DNA from: Symsagittifera roscoffensis
Lineage: Eukaryota > Xenacoelomorpha > Acoela > Convolutidae
Assembly (NCBI RefSeq): GCF_963678635.1
Contig: NC_087062.1
Span: 24,510,177-24,574,176, forward strand
Direction of reading: 5' to 3'
Length of the DNA: 64,000 bases
Part shown: positions 45,289-56,529 of the stretch, piece after piece
Numbering within the stretch: position 1 is the first letter of the stretch
Layout of the letters: the number at the start of each line of letters is the position of its first letter
The notes under the pieces: model-generated
Told to the model about the DNA's origin: nothing
Databases searched by the model: none
The model's input: only the letters and a program-made list of their open reading frames with translations
Program-made: the position numbers and the translations under genes

Positions 45289-46030
45289 TTCACCTGCCAC
45301 TTGAATACTGATATGTTCTTTTCTTTTGCAAGTAAATGTCAACAAGACTGCTCGTATCAGGGCGAAGCCCTGAATGTTCCGACTGCCTTTTAAGGTTTAT
45401 GGAGCAGTAATAACATTTAAAAATTAAGAGAAATTATATCGCGCGTTAATTGTTCCAATTTGGTCAAAATGGCCAAAATGGCAATCTTTAAACCCTCATA
45501 GCTTTACGAAAAATGATCACAGGTGAAATATTTTTTCAAATTTAGGCTCAGGACAACAATACCTTTTGAGTGATATTAAAAAAATCCGTCAAAAATGGCT
45601 AGTTAAAAAGCCGAAATTTGTCTGAAGAAAAAAAAACCCACCCCGAGCACAAGTATTCCGTTACTTTCGTATCGAAAGTCGGAAAAATAAAACTGATTCC
45701 AAATGTTAATAAAAATTGATTCCAATTTAAATTAGATTTTTGATCCGACCACTGATAGTGGGAGTAACTGTGCCTTCAGGCGTGTTTCAAATATATTTTT
45801 TTGATCCGACATTAAAAAAACTGAAAAAATATTTGTGCTGGGCGTGGTGGTTATCTCCAGACAATATTCGACTTTTTAACTACCCGTTTTGGACAACTTT
45901 TTTATATCATTCAAAAAATTTTGTTGTTTTGAGCTTAACTGATTTCAATTGTGATTATTTTTTACGAGCAGTCTTGTTGACATTTACTTGCAAAAGAAAA
46001 GAACATATCAGTATTCAAGTGGCAGGTGAA
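45289..46030. repeat. Foldback: inverted R1 copies with 68-bp perfect arms
   Basis: 45289-45356 and 45963-46030 are exact reverse complements (68 bp), starting TTCACCTGCCACTTGAATAC. Inward, weaker complementarity continues: TTAGGCTCAGGACAACAATACC..GAGCACAAGTA at 45542-45650 pairs with 45820-45940. The arms are an R1 copy plus 56 bp of non-R1 flank. The right arm lacks about 140 bp after GACTGCTCGTA. A 47-bp stretch (TTGTTGTTTTGAGCTTAACT..) then repeats directly at 45921 and 46032. Open frames at 45133-45345 (minus) and 45740-46045 (plus) are shared shadows of the two arms. Confidence 0.85.
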
Positions 46031-46350
46031 ATTTTGTTGTTTTGAGCTTAACTGATTTCAATTGTGATTATTTTTTATAGATTGTAAAAGGGTTCAAAGA
46101 GTGCAAATATGGCAGGTCTGGAACAGTTAACGTATTTCGCGCGAATTAGTAACGTATTTAATCCACCTCAGAACTCGTTCCAAACTGGCTGAGCCAAGCT
46201 TTCTGTAACAAATGCTACAATGCCAGGAGCAACACCTGTTTCGTACTTTATATGGCGGATGGAGCAATGGTTTTTGAAAATCGTTTACAATATTTTTGAA
46301 AATTTTTCACTTTTATTTTTGAGAAACATATCAATTTTATTCAAGCGAGC

Positions 46351-46411
46351 ACTGCTTTATAGGCTTCAAAAAGCAGTAGGAACCTTCAAGGCTTCGCCAT
46401 GGTACGAGCTG
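46351..46411 (-). repeat. R1 core, reverse orientation
   Basis: On the minus strand CAGCTCGTACCATGGCGAAG, then TTCCTACTGC and CTATAAAGCAGT align with the R1 core. The surrounding plus-strand frame (46220-46522) is not a gene. The rest of 46031-46689 holds no other recognised feature. Confidence 0.6.
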
Positions 46412-46689
46412 TCCTATTTCTTTTTATTTTCCTCCCAAGAAAAAGTTTTTGCCAATCTTGAAAACCAAAAAATATTTTTCGTCAAAATGCATGAAATATG
46501 TGCACCAAATAAAAAATTTTGAAGCAAATCAAAACACTTCTGGAGAGTTCTATTACAATAAACATTTCCTAAGAGCCTTTTATCAACAATAGTTGTAGCG
46601 CATAATAGTAATACTCAGTAAAAAAGCATTCTTTTGATTTGTTTTATCCGTATCAAAATAACTGAATCATTCTGCTCACGAATTGTACA

Positions 46690-47095
46690 GACATTGTCAC
46701 CAGAGGATTTAGGGAGGAGCGGGGCTCAGGCATTCGAACCCCTGCCGACCCAAAAAGTCCCCCTTTGTACTATTTTGAGTTATCCATTTTTGGCTGACTG
46801 ACCCTAAAAATTCCGGAAGGCGCCTTCGCGACAAAATATACTAAATTTGAGGGGGGAGCGCGCGCCGAAAAAACGCGATTTTTTGGTCAACATTTTCCAA
46901 AAGTGCCAAAAACCGCCTTTTTTGTGCTTTTTCTCAAAAATTTGCCTGCGGTGCAGAAAATTTAGTCAAAATAGGGAATTTGTAGCGATTTGGTAGAGCT
47001 CAGAAAATCAAATTGGTCTACTTAAAAAAAAACGTCGAAATAATTTTCCTAGATGCCCCTCCAGAAAATCCTAAATCCACCCTGGACATTCCTCA
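46690..47095 (-). repeat. MITE-like dispersed repeat, copy 2 (inverted)
   Basis: Reverse-orientation relative of 42719-43125: GATTTAGGGAGGAG, GGCATTCGAACCCCTG, TTGTACTATTTTGAG, GAGCGCGCGCCGAAAAAACG, GAGCTCAGAAAATCAAATTGG and CCTCCAGAAAATCCTAAATCC occur in mirror order. The G and C runs are eroded, so this copy looks older or independently inserted. The pair could fold over the intervening 3.6 kb, which includes the foldback and the N gap. Confidence 0.72.
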
Positions 47096-49781
47096 AATCC
47101 GCCCATGGACATTGATCTAAAAGCTCAAATTTTTTGTCTTTCTTGGTCAATATTTTGGGCTATCATGAATTCCATTGACAAAATGATTAGACATGATCAA
47201 AGAACATTTACAGATCTGGTTGAGTTTTTATCAAAAAGCAAAAGCTTCAATTTTTGCAACATTTCCTTGCTCCTCAAATCAGAAGCAAATCATGATCACA
47301 CATGACACGTCCTTTTTGTATCGATGCTAATGAGTAAGCAGAACAGCTAAACCCGAATATGTGGTCAAAAAAACGCTTCGCTTCAATTATATGTACTTTA
47401 TCAACACTAATCAAATAAACATTGACTCACCGAAACATCTCGCGCGTCGTGCGGTAGAATTATATCTCGAATCCATTTTTGAAGTTGGATTTTAACTGTG
47501 GTTATCAAAACTCAGAACTAATTTGTAGAAATTGATCATTTTTTTTGTAACCAGAAGACGCTCGCACGCTAAAAATATACTAATGAGCTCTTTTAAACAC
47601 ATTAAATCAACAAGATAAATTACCAGAATTACCAAGTTTTACGAGTGATTAGAAATTACATCATTTCATTACATTTACGGTATTATTTACTTCCAAAAAT
47701 ATTAGAAAATATGGTGCTATCACTATGATTGATTATACTAATTAGGTTACTTACATAAAATATGATCCCCTGACGACATAAAATGTACTCAAGGCAGTAG
47801 CTGCGAAACTGAAATTTACGAGGAGTATTTCTAGAACATTGGGAATTTCATCAGGAAAGAAGTTGGAAAAGTTTGCAGAAATATTTGTCAGAACTTTTTC
47901 AAACTTGATTAGGGAGAGAGAAAAATGGCAACATAATTGACTTATCGCCACATGGTCGATAAGAGACTCCCTTAAGGACCCTTCTCTTATTATATCTTAC
48001 ACCCTTTATTTGGGACAGAAATGTTAGATGTCTATGCTTTCAGGTTGTAACCTTCTTTTTGTCGAAATCCCACCAACGAATTGAGCTCAAATAATTTCTT
48101 TAACTTATTTTAGTTTTAATTGAATCGTTTATTGATTTTTTTTCTGTTACCAAATGGTCTTTTTTAAACTTCAAGATTTTTTCGTTTTTGCTCATCGTAT
48201 TTACGAAACTTTTTTCATTTTTAGCCAAGCTGCTTATGTTTTATGTTCTTGATAGTTAACATTCCTATGAGAACTTTTGCTTTAAGCGTTTTCGGCTTAT
48301 AAATTATCGGTTGAATTGTAACACAGACTGTGTCAGATTATTTCCCAGAGGCTCTATTGAATTAAGACGTTCATCATATGCCTCTTCCACTTTTTCCTCT
48401 TACCCACAAAACTTTTTACAAATCAATTATTCAAGTCGATCGATATCTTTTTCAATTGATTATCAGATCAATCTTATTTGGTTAAGGCAAATAAAGTAAG
48501 AATATGCCCTGGTTACTTTAGAAGCTCCATCGTTAAAGTAATGCAATTTTGAGCTGGTTTTTGCAAACCAACAGAAAATAAATTTGTATATTTGAGTGGC
48601 GCGTACAGACAAACACGTCAGGTATGTCATGTCTTTATCGGGCTTAGAATCTTACCTACGATCATTGCAAAATTTCGTAGCTCCAAAAGCAGCCTAATAA
48701 ATTCATAGCGGATATATGGAGCTTTTAACTTGTCATAAAAAAAGCAAAACAGGAATTATTGCGACTAGCAAGATATGAGTGCCTTGATTCTAAAAACAAA
48801 AAATAGAGATTTTTTCACACGTATTAATCTTTTGTGTTGTTTTTTGGCCGTGAGACAAGACCTAAACAGCAGATTGCTCGAATGAGAGACAATCAAAATA
48901 ATGACTTATCAGTATTATGAACAGGACGGATATTTTGGGTTTATTCTGATTTTTGTCGGCACTAATATTCAAGTTAAAAACGAGAAAAAATGCTGTTAAA
49001 CTCGAGACAACCTTATTTTGAAATTTTATTGAGACTTATACATTGACTTAGATCTCCCTGCAATATATATTATCTATTATCTGGTGGTTATATGTGGTTC
49101 AGAAGGCAATCATAACTGATTGCATTGAATTTTCATTTTGGTAAAATTCAAAAACAGTCGGTTATATTTGAACCAAATGAATGAAATGGATTCTATTTTT
49201 CTAACCAATCAAACCCTTTATCATCGATGATAATCAATTAGATTGGATTAAGATCAACTTTTTCCAAAATTTGTCTGAACATTTGAAACACTATGCAGTA
49301 TATTCAAAACTTGACGGTTAGTTTTGCTTAAACGCACGTTGCAGTATAGAAATAGAAGCTTACATCGGCTTTCAAAATAGTCTTGTTTTCAAATTTTTTT
49401 TGCTCGCACTTTTTTCTGGTAAAAAATTTTTTGATTCTCTAATTTTTCTAACCTTCACTTACCCTCCCCAATCCAATATCTGTCACTTTTCGTCCCCCCA
49501 GCACATGATCACCACTTTTTACCATCCTCAATTTCACCCCTTCCCTCTCATAATTGCAAGTCCTTTCCCCAGCGGTTAAACCCTCTCCGTGTTTGTGGAA
49601 GAGGTGATTGTAAATGAGGCTGGTGGGTAAGCGGCGGAATGGTAAACGTATTTGTGTTAACCAGTTTTTTACTAACTATTTTCAGTTTCAAAACGCAACG
49701 GGATAAAAACACTGCATAGAAAACTTTTTGACAATCAGTAGTATTGTATTTTGTCCCGGATCCTAAGGTGGTGCTTCCTGA
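47096..49781. other. AT-rich non-coding DNA
   Basis: No supported gene over 2.7 kb. Short frames at 47105-47305 (plus), 47751-47951 (minus) and 48311-48499 (plus) have no recognisable content. Confidence 0.45.
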
Positions 49782-49799
49782 GGGGGGGGGGGGGGGGGG
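49782..49799 (+). repeat. Poly-G tract (G18)
   Basis: Eighteen consecutive G, 54 bp before the 602-bp tandem duplication. The preceding CGGATCCTAAGGTGG and G run recall the termini of the MITE-like repeat, so this may be a solo end of that family. Confidence 0.9.
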
Positions 49800-49853
49800 T
49801 CCTCACCTAAAACAAAATCCTGGGAAGTGAGTTCTTACATTTTTGAAGGACCC

Positions 49854-50455
49854 TCATCCTAGGACTTTATTAATGGACGCAAGTTCTTATCCCTATATTA
49901 GAAGAGCCTTGCTTAGATTCATGCTAAGCTAAGTTTAACATCAAGTCACCCGATAAATAATTTCCCTGTGATCTCACCTATAGCAGGTCCATTTACTTTC
50001 CCGCAGATTGATACATTTTAGAAATAAACTTAATCGCCTTAATTTCTGAATTTTCCATTTTCTTTTTAGTTTAATGTAGATAAAACTTCTTCCCAAACTT
50101 TCTAACTTTGGTTTCGTCGGACATGGGCCATGCTACTAAAAGTTTTGATACTAAAACCATACCGAAGGATTTCACACATTGCTTTGAATTAGCATTTGGT
50201 TTATGTCAACTGGCTAATTCACCTGAATCAAGTTTTGTTTAAACAGTGGCTGAACCCAATATTGTTTTTTCATTAATGATAAATGGGGAAACTAAAACAT
50301 AATTTATTCAATAATTCAAAGAAAAAACAGTAGGAAAATTTTCCAAATACATATTTGAAAAATTAAATTTTGTTTTACTTCTAATTGCAAGGTTTATAGG
50401 TCTTCTTGCTTTCGAAGCTTCCAATAATACAAAGGGACTTTTTATAGGTGGAAAT
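49854..50455. repeat. 602-bp tandem duplication, unit 1
   Basis: TCATCCTAGGACTTTATTAATG to TTATAGGTGGAAAT recurs 601-602 bp downstream without spacer. I see around a dozen or more differences (by eye about 2-3%), so it is older than the 1.5-kb and 11-kb pairs. The breakpoint shares TCA. Confidence 0.9.
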
Positions 50456-51057
50456 TCATCCTAGGACTTTATTAATGGACGCAAGTTCTTATCCCTATAT
50501 TAGAAGAGCCTTGCTTAGACTCATGCTAAGCTAAGTTTAACATCAAGTCACCCGATAAATAATTTCCCTGTGATCTCACCTATAGCAGGTCCATTTACTT
50601 TCCCGCAGATTGATACATTTTAGAAATAAACTTAATCGCCCTAATTTCTGAATTTTCCATTTTCTTTATAGTTTAATGTAGATAAAACTTCTTCCCAATC
50701 TTTCTAACTTTGTTTTCGTCGGACATGGGCCATGCTACTAAAAGTTTGTTACTAAAACCATACCGAAGGATTTCACACATTGCTTTGAATTAGCATTTGG
50801 TTTATGTCAACTGGCTAATTCACCTGAATCAATTTTTGTTTTAACAGTAACTGAACCCAATACTGTTTTTTCATTAATGATAAATGGGGAAACTAAAACA
50901 TGATTTATTCGATAATTCAAAGGAAAAACAGTAGGAAAATATTCCAAATACATATTTGAAAAATTAAATTTTGTTTTACTTCTAATTGCAAGGTTTATAG
51001 GTCTTCTTGCTTTCGAAGCTTCCAATAATACAAAGGGACTTTTTATAGGTGGAAATT
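50456..51057. repeat. 602-bp tandem duplication, unit 2
   Basis: Second copy, carrying small changes such as GCCCTAATTTC for GCCTTAATTTC and TAACAGTAACTG for AACAGTGGCTG. Its minus strand keeps an open frame that unit 1 has lost. Confidence 0.9.
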
Positions 51058-51148
51058 CACAGCAAAGACTGTTAGTATAATTTTTTTTCTCGCTGCTATA
51101 ATACCAAAGCGGGCAGTTGAGGTTCGGGTGAACAGTTTCAAGCGTCAA
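50807..51148 (-). CDS. Hypothetical ORF spanning the end of the 602-bp duplication
   Basis: Open for 113 codons on the minus strand. It reads from unique DNA (51148-51058; HPNLNCPLWYYSSEKKN) into tandem unit 2 (FPPIKSPFVLLEASKARRP, FNFSNMYLEYFPTVFP). In unit 1 the corresponding frame keeps most residues but has stops. No signal peptide, membrane segment or family is recognised. The first codon shown by the frame is not a strong start. It may be an exon of an unidentified gene or simply a chance frame. The amino-acid-conserving look of the unit 1/unit 2 differences is weak support for coding. Confidence 0.3.
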   Translation of the reverse strand: MTLETVHPNLNCPLWYYSSEKKNYTNSLCCEFPPIKSPFVLLEASKARRPINLAIRSKTKFNFSNMYLEYFPTVFPLNYRINHVLVSPFIINEKTVLGSVTVKTKIDSGELAS

Positions 51149-51799
51149 TGTATGAGTTGGCCCACTCGGTTTCCATTCGTGTGTTTTTTCAGAATTGCGA
51201 TGAACTCGGCGGCCTTGTGCCCAAAAATTTAGTACAAAAATTTCAAAAAGGAAAAATCGTTTTAAATCGAAGTGGACAACGTCAGTTTGATTTCCTAATT
51301 AACTTGTTACTGTGACCTTTTGAAACTATTTCGTAATTGTATATGTTCAAAGTCTTCTGGTGAAAAACAAAATCCTGAAAAAATTATTGCAAAATTGTTG
51401 CTGCGCATTCCAATTGATTATTTTAGCTTTGAATTTTGGATCACCTTCTAAACGGAAGCCAAGTCTAATACTTTTTCCAAAGCAAAGGAGAATTTGTTTC
51501 AATAACTCCAATTCTCGAAACTGTTAACAAAACCAATATCTCTTATTCATTCTACATCATTTTTTTTGTTAGTAATCAATATTCAAATAACTGAAGTCTG
51601 TAAAAATTAGAAATAAAAAATGTTTTAAGCAATGGAAAGGAGAAAAAAAATTGTATTCTACAAAAAAAAAATTCAGATCATTCAATATTTAGAGAACCTT
51701 GTATAATTTTTTCTAAATTAACTGTATGCCCCCATGTTTTTTGTATTGAAAGAATATGAAGAAAGGATGGTAGTGGAGGTTGTTTTTTAATCACCCTTT
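51149..51799. other. AT-rich non-coding DNA
   Basis: No feature recognised between the 602-bp pair and the 2.2-kb relic pair. Confidence 0.45.
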
Positions 51800-53900
51800 C
51801 AGATTTCAGACAATCACAGGCAGTTTTTGTTCAGGAGCGACAAATTCTCTGATCGGCTTCCCACCAGTCACGTCATTAGTTTTAGTCCTTGTCAGTTTTT
51901 GTAGCGTAAATATAATAACCATTTCGGGGTACTACAGAGATTGAAATCTAGATTCGGTTTCATTTTTGATGACAAATTGGCGAGATCCTAATTGAAAGCA
52001 AAAAATAACACAGGTTTGTCCTATATTACAATTAAAAATGAAAAATTGATTGTGTTTATTTGATTGGCTATTTTAAGGCTGGTTAACAAATTAGAGCTGT
52101 CTTTTGAAGAAATTCTCTCTAATTCTTTGCAAAATCCAGCTTCTTCCTTTCTCGCTTAGACTTTATTTTCTTACCAAAGGCTTAATTAACAAACGAACTT
52201 TTAAATGTTTTTTCTATACTGTTATTCGTAGGCGGGAATTGAAGTTGATAAATGATGCCATTCAGCTACTCTGGCGGAACTGAAAATCTTTTTCGTGGTG
52301 ATTAAGTTTTGTTCCCAGGTCGTTGTGCATTTCTAGGGTAAAGAACAGCAGAAAATAAGTTTGTCTAGAATGCATGGATTTCAAGTGCTTTGGCATGATT
52401 GGCAGTCAAGTGGTTTTCAATTTTCTCAAAATGCCAACTTGGTCAATGCTCAATGCGCCAAACTCTATTAGTTCACGAGAGTAGCCAGAGCATAATCAGC
52501 AAAGAAGTCGTGATTCTCTTCGAGTTTGGTCAAATTGATTTCAAATACATAAACCAACTCAGATGTTTTTACAGTTCTTCATTATTGTCTTGATTTATAG
52601 GTTTGATAGGAATGTTAGCTTCGTTCTCATCCGTAGTAGATTCGATGAGCAGCTTGCTCGTTCTTCTCTCGCATTCATCTTTCTTTTTCAGAATTTTGTG
52701 CATCAACAGCCGATATTTTTCAAGACTGATTGGGTCCCGTAGAAATCAAACCGATAAGACCTTTTCCATAAAAGCTACTCTACTCATTCCACAGCCAGTC
52801 CACAGACAGATAGTATTCATGCACTTGCCATTCCTCCGGTGGTATTGTTCTTTGAAAAGCTACTTTAGCTGTTTTCATTTTTTTTTCATCTGCGGAGCGA
52901 TTCCGTGAACCGTTTGCTTGATTCGTTTTCAGCTCTTAAAAATAGCAAAAAAAGCTGCTCTCCGGTGTTTATTTGATTGGATTCTATTTTTTTTCCTTCG
53001 TCAAGGAGCGAAACTAAAACTAAACGCTAAGCTTTTTCTAATTAGGTCTTACCTCGGTTGTCTTTTCTTTTAGATTTTGGTCCATCCTTCCTCCTTTATT
53101 GTCATTAGAAGCATGGCTCGTAATAGGCCTTGATCACAAAAGTCCGTGCTGTGAATCGTTGATTTCATCCGTTGGCAAGCTTGGTATAATCAGCTTACTT
53201 GCAAACTTGTTTTCATAGACCTCATGAACCACTTTAACTTCTCATATTGAAAGAGTGCTGGAGCATTTTAGATAAACAATCCTCCTAAAGGTACGAAAAC
53301 TTTCCTAACGTTAATGATAACCACAGCTTCACACCTCCTTAAGATCTGTTCTCCCCCTTGTAGCTGGCGTCATTACAATCAACTCATGCTAATCCTCAAA
53401 TATTTGGCTTGGGAAAGGTCACCTTTCTCAGTTCTTTTCTTGACGACTCCTCAGATATTGCAAACTGTCTGTAGTATAAAAAGGTTGCGTTCCAGCTGAG
53501 GAAGCATAGATTGACCGTATCAGCAATTCTGCCACTCGTCGTTCATTTGTCTAAAAAACACTCAGCATTAGTGCGCAGAATACAGAGTCGTCTTCGAATT
53601 TTATCCCTATAATCAGAGGGAAAATGCTTTTCTTCAGGAAATTCATCGAAAATTTTCCTGTCTTCTTTATCTCTTCGAATCTGCCATCACTTATCCCTAG
53701 ATTCTCGTCACTTCTCCGTTTATTTTGTTGGAGATAATGTGCTCTAGGGCTCCATTTCTACTTCCTATAACTACATCTCCATTCTGAATTCGAAATCTTC
53801 CTAAAAGTTTATCGCTATCAATTCTGGTTCGGCAATCTTCTCAAACAAGTGAACTTTGCTGATGAATTCTCCAAGGGCACTGTGGACGCACAGTTAAGTG
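51800..53900 (-). pseudogene. Coding relic of unknown family, tandem copy 1
   Basis: Minus-strand fragments in several frames that agree with copy 2 (54003-56480). In order they are DSDKLLGRFRIQNGDVVIGS (about 53800), EVTRI, RSDENLGISDGRFEEIKKTG (about 53690), NFLKKSIFPLIIGIKFEDDS (about 53610), then HKILKKKDECERRTSKLLIE with STTDENEANIPIKPINQ (about 52600-52700), then KLEENHDFFADYALATLVN (about 52480-52535) and GALSIDQVGILRKLK. Copy 1 and copy 2 often keep the same residue while differing in bases, which argues that a protein was once selected. It is mostly polar and helical, with no motif I can name. It could be a structural ORF of a retroelement or a host gene family. Confidence 0.5.
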
Positions 53901-54002
53901 TTGATCAACCAGGGACATCCTGATTTATCGGAAATCTTGATTTGAGAAAAAGGCGGAATGAGGTAGAAGGGAGGTTTTATTAGGGACTTTCACTCACCAG
54001 TT

Positions 54003-56480
54003 TAGATGATCACAAGCAGTTTTGTTTCAGGAGCGACAATTTTTCATTTCGGTTTCCCACCAGTCACGGCTTTAGTTTTCAAAATAAATTTCTGGTTCTA
54101 TCGTAAAAAAAGAAAATGATCTTCAATTTATTTTAAAAATCCAATAAATCCAATCCGTCAATTTTTTGTAGCGTAAATAAAATATCCGTTTCGGGGGACA
54201 GCAGTTTTATATCTGGATACGTCTTCATATTTGATGACAATTTTTATTGAAGAATAAGGTTTATCCCATATTACAGGTTTATCCCATATTACCCATATTA
54301 CAGGTTTAACCAGAACCACAGGTTTATCCCATATTACATTTGAAAGTGCAAAACTGAGTGTGTTCAATTGATTGGCTAATTTGATGGCTGGTTAACTAAT
54401 TAAGAGCTGTTTTTCGGAGAAAATCTCTCTAATTACTTTCCAGCTTCTTTCTTCCTCGCTTAGACTTTATTTTTAATCAAAGGCTGAATTAACAAACTAA
54501 TATTTTTATATGTTTTTTTACTGTTTATCGTAGGCTGGAATTGAAATTGACAAAAGGTGTCATTCAGCTACTCTGGCGGAACTAAAAATCTTTTCCGTGG
54601 TGATTAAGTTTTGTTCACAGCTCGTGGGGCATTTCTAGTGTACAGAACAGCAGATCATAAGTTTGTCTAGAATACAAGGACTTCAAGCGCTTTGGCACGA
54701 TTGGCAGTGAACTGCTTTCCAAAATTCTCAACATGTCAGCTTGATCATTGCTCAATGCACCAAATTCCAACAATTCACGAGGGTAACCAGAGCATAATCA
54801 GCAAAGAATTCGTAAATCTCTTCGAGTTTGGTCGAACTGACTTCGAAACCATAACCCATCTCCGAAGTTTTTCCAATTCGCCCTTATTGTTTTGATTTTT
54901 AGATTTGATAGGAATATTAGCCTCGCTCTCATCCGTAGTAGAATCGATGAGCAGCTTGCTCGTTCTTCTCCTGCATTCATACTCGTTTTCAAGAATTTCG
55001 TGCCTCAACCGTCGATTTGTTTCTAAGACTGAGTGGTTCCCGTAGAAATTCAAACCGGTCAAATTTTTTCCTTAAAATTTACTCTATTCATCCAACAGCC
55101 AGTCCTGCTCGCATGTTGCTATTGATGCTTTTTCTGTTTTTCCGACGATAATGTTCTTTGGAAAGCTACTCTAGCTGTTCTCTCTTTTTTTTTACTTCTG
55201 CTGGGTGATTCCGTGAACAGTTTGCTTGATTCATTTGCAGCTCCTAAATATAGCTAAAAAAACTGCTCTTCGGTATTTGTACGATTGGATTCATGGGGTG
55301 AGGAAAATACGACGTCTTTTAACTGCTAGCCACAATAGTAGCTGCTTCTGCTTTTTTCGGTCGTCAAGGAGCGAAACTAAAACTAAACATTAAGCTTTGT
55401 CTAATTAGGTTTTACCTCGGTTCTCTTTTCTTTAAAACTTTGGTCCACCATTCCTCTGTGTCTTTATCGCCTCCTTTATTGTCTTAGAAACCATGGCCCA
55501 CAGTATGCCTTGATCACGGAAGTCCGTGCTGTGTATCGTTGATTTCATGCAATAGCTAGCTTGGTATGATCAGCTCACCTTCAAACTTGTTTTCATTTTT
55601 CTCGTGAATCACTTTAACTTCTCATATTCGAAGGTTGAGAAGATTCCTAAAGGTGCGAAAATTTCCTAACGTTGAGGATAATCACAGCTTCACACCTCCT
55701 TAAGATGAATTTTTTTCCTTGCAGCGGGCGTCATTACATTCAACTCAATCTAGTGTTCAAATTTTGTGGCCTGGGAGAGGCCGCATTTCTCAGTCCTTTT
55801 TTATCGACTCCTCAGATACCGCAAACTGCGTACAAAACAAAAAAACAATGTTCCGGCTGACGAAGCATAGATCGATCGTATCAGCAAATTCTGCCACTAT
55901 TTGTTCATTTGTCTCAAAAACTCTCAGCCTTACTTCGTAGAGTACAGAGTCAGCTTCGAGTTTTATCCGCCTGATCAGAGGAAAATGCACTTCTTCAGGA
56001 AATTCCTCGAAATTATTCCTGTCTTCAGTGTCTCGTCGAATATGCCATCACCAATCCCTGGATTCTCGTCACTTCTATGTTTGCTTTGTAACAGATTCTG
56101 AGGCTCCAGTGTACTTCAACGTGTCCTCTATCTACATCATCTTTTCTGCCTTCGAAAACTTCCTAGAAGTTTATCGTTATCAGTTATGGTTCAACGACCT
56201 TCTTGAACAAAAGATAAAATTTTTAGCTGATGGATTCCCTAGGGGCACTCTGGACGCACAGTTCAGAAATTCTAGTCAAAATCCACTGATTCCCTCTATC
56301 CGTACCAGAAGATCCGTCCTCAAGGACAGTGTCAGACCCTGCTTGTCGAAATTCAATTTTGATCTGAAATCATTAACGTTGGAGTCTTCTACTTTGTCGG
56401 ACAATGCTTGCTGGTCCGTTTTGTCAGTTCCATCACTCATCGAGAATTCAAAAAATCCTTCTGTTGCCAGGAAGGGATGA
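54003..56480 (-). pseudogene. Coding relic of unknown family, tandem copy 2
   Basis: Minus strand. An apparent ATG at about 56440 opens MSDGTDKTDQQALSDKVEDS and NVNDFRSKLNFDKQG, then shifts frame to DTVLEDGSSGTDRGNQWILT and RISELCVQSAPRESIS (about 56220-56330). Downstream are FPLIRRIKLEADSVLYEVRL and RVFETNEQIVAEFADTIDLC (55790-55990), then RHEILENEYECRRRTSKLLI and STTDESEANIPIKSKNQNNK (54775-55062), then KLEEIYEFFADYALVTLVN (about 54780-54840). The distance to copy 1 grows from 2.2 to 2.37 kb because of indels. Only this copy keeps the acidic N-terminal part. Overlapping plus-strand frames, including 56028-56480, are shadows. Confidence 0.52.
54255..54345. repeat. Short minisatellite (AGGTTTATCCCATATTAC)
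   Basis: The 18-mer AGGTTTATCCCATATTAC or close variants occur about four times, with partial units between. Copy 1 of the relic has a single equivalent (CAGGTTTGTCCTATATTAC at 52012), so the expansion is specific to copy 2. A minus-strand open frame here (54158-54367) is a repeat artefact (WDKPV/IWDKP). Confidence 0.8.
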
Positions 56481-56529
56481 AGATCTGGCGACTTGATAAA
56501 AGTTCATAAGCTGTTGCTGCCGCATCAGA

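Noticed and set aside
56028-56480. 150-codon plus-strand frame
   Set aside because: The minus strand carries pieces conserved between the two relic copies, so the plus frame is its shadow.
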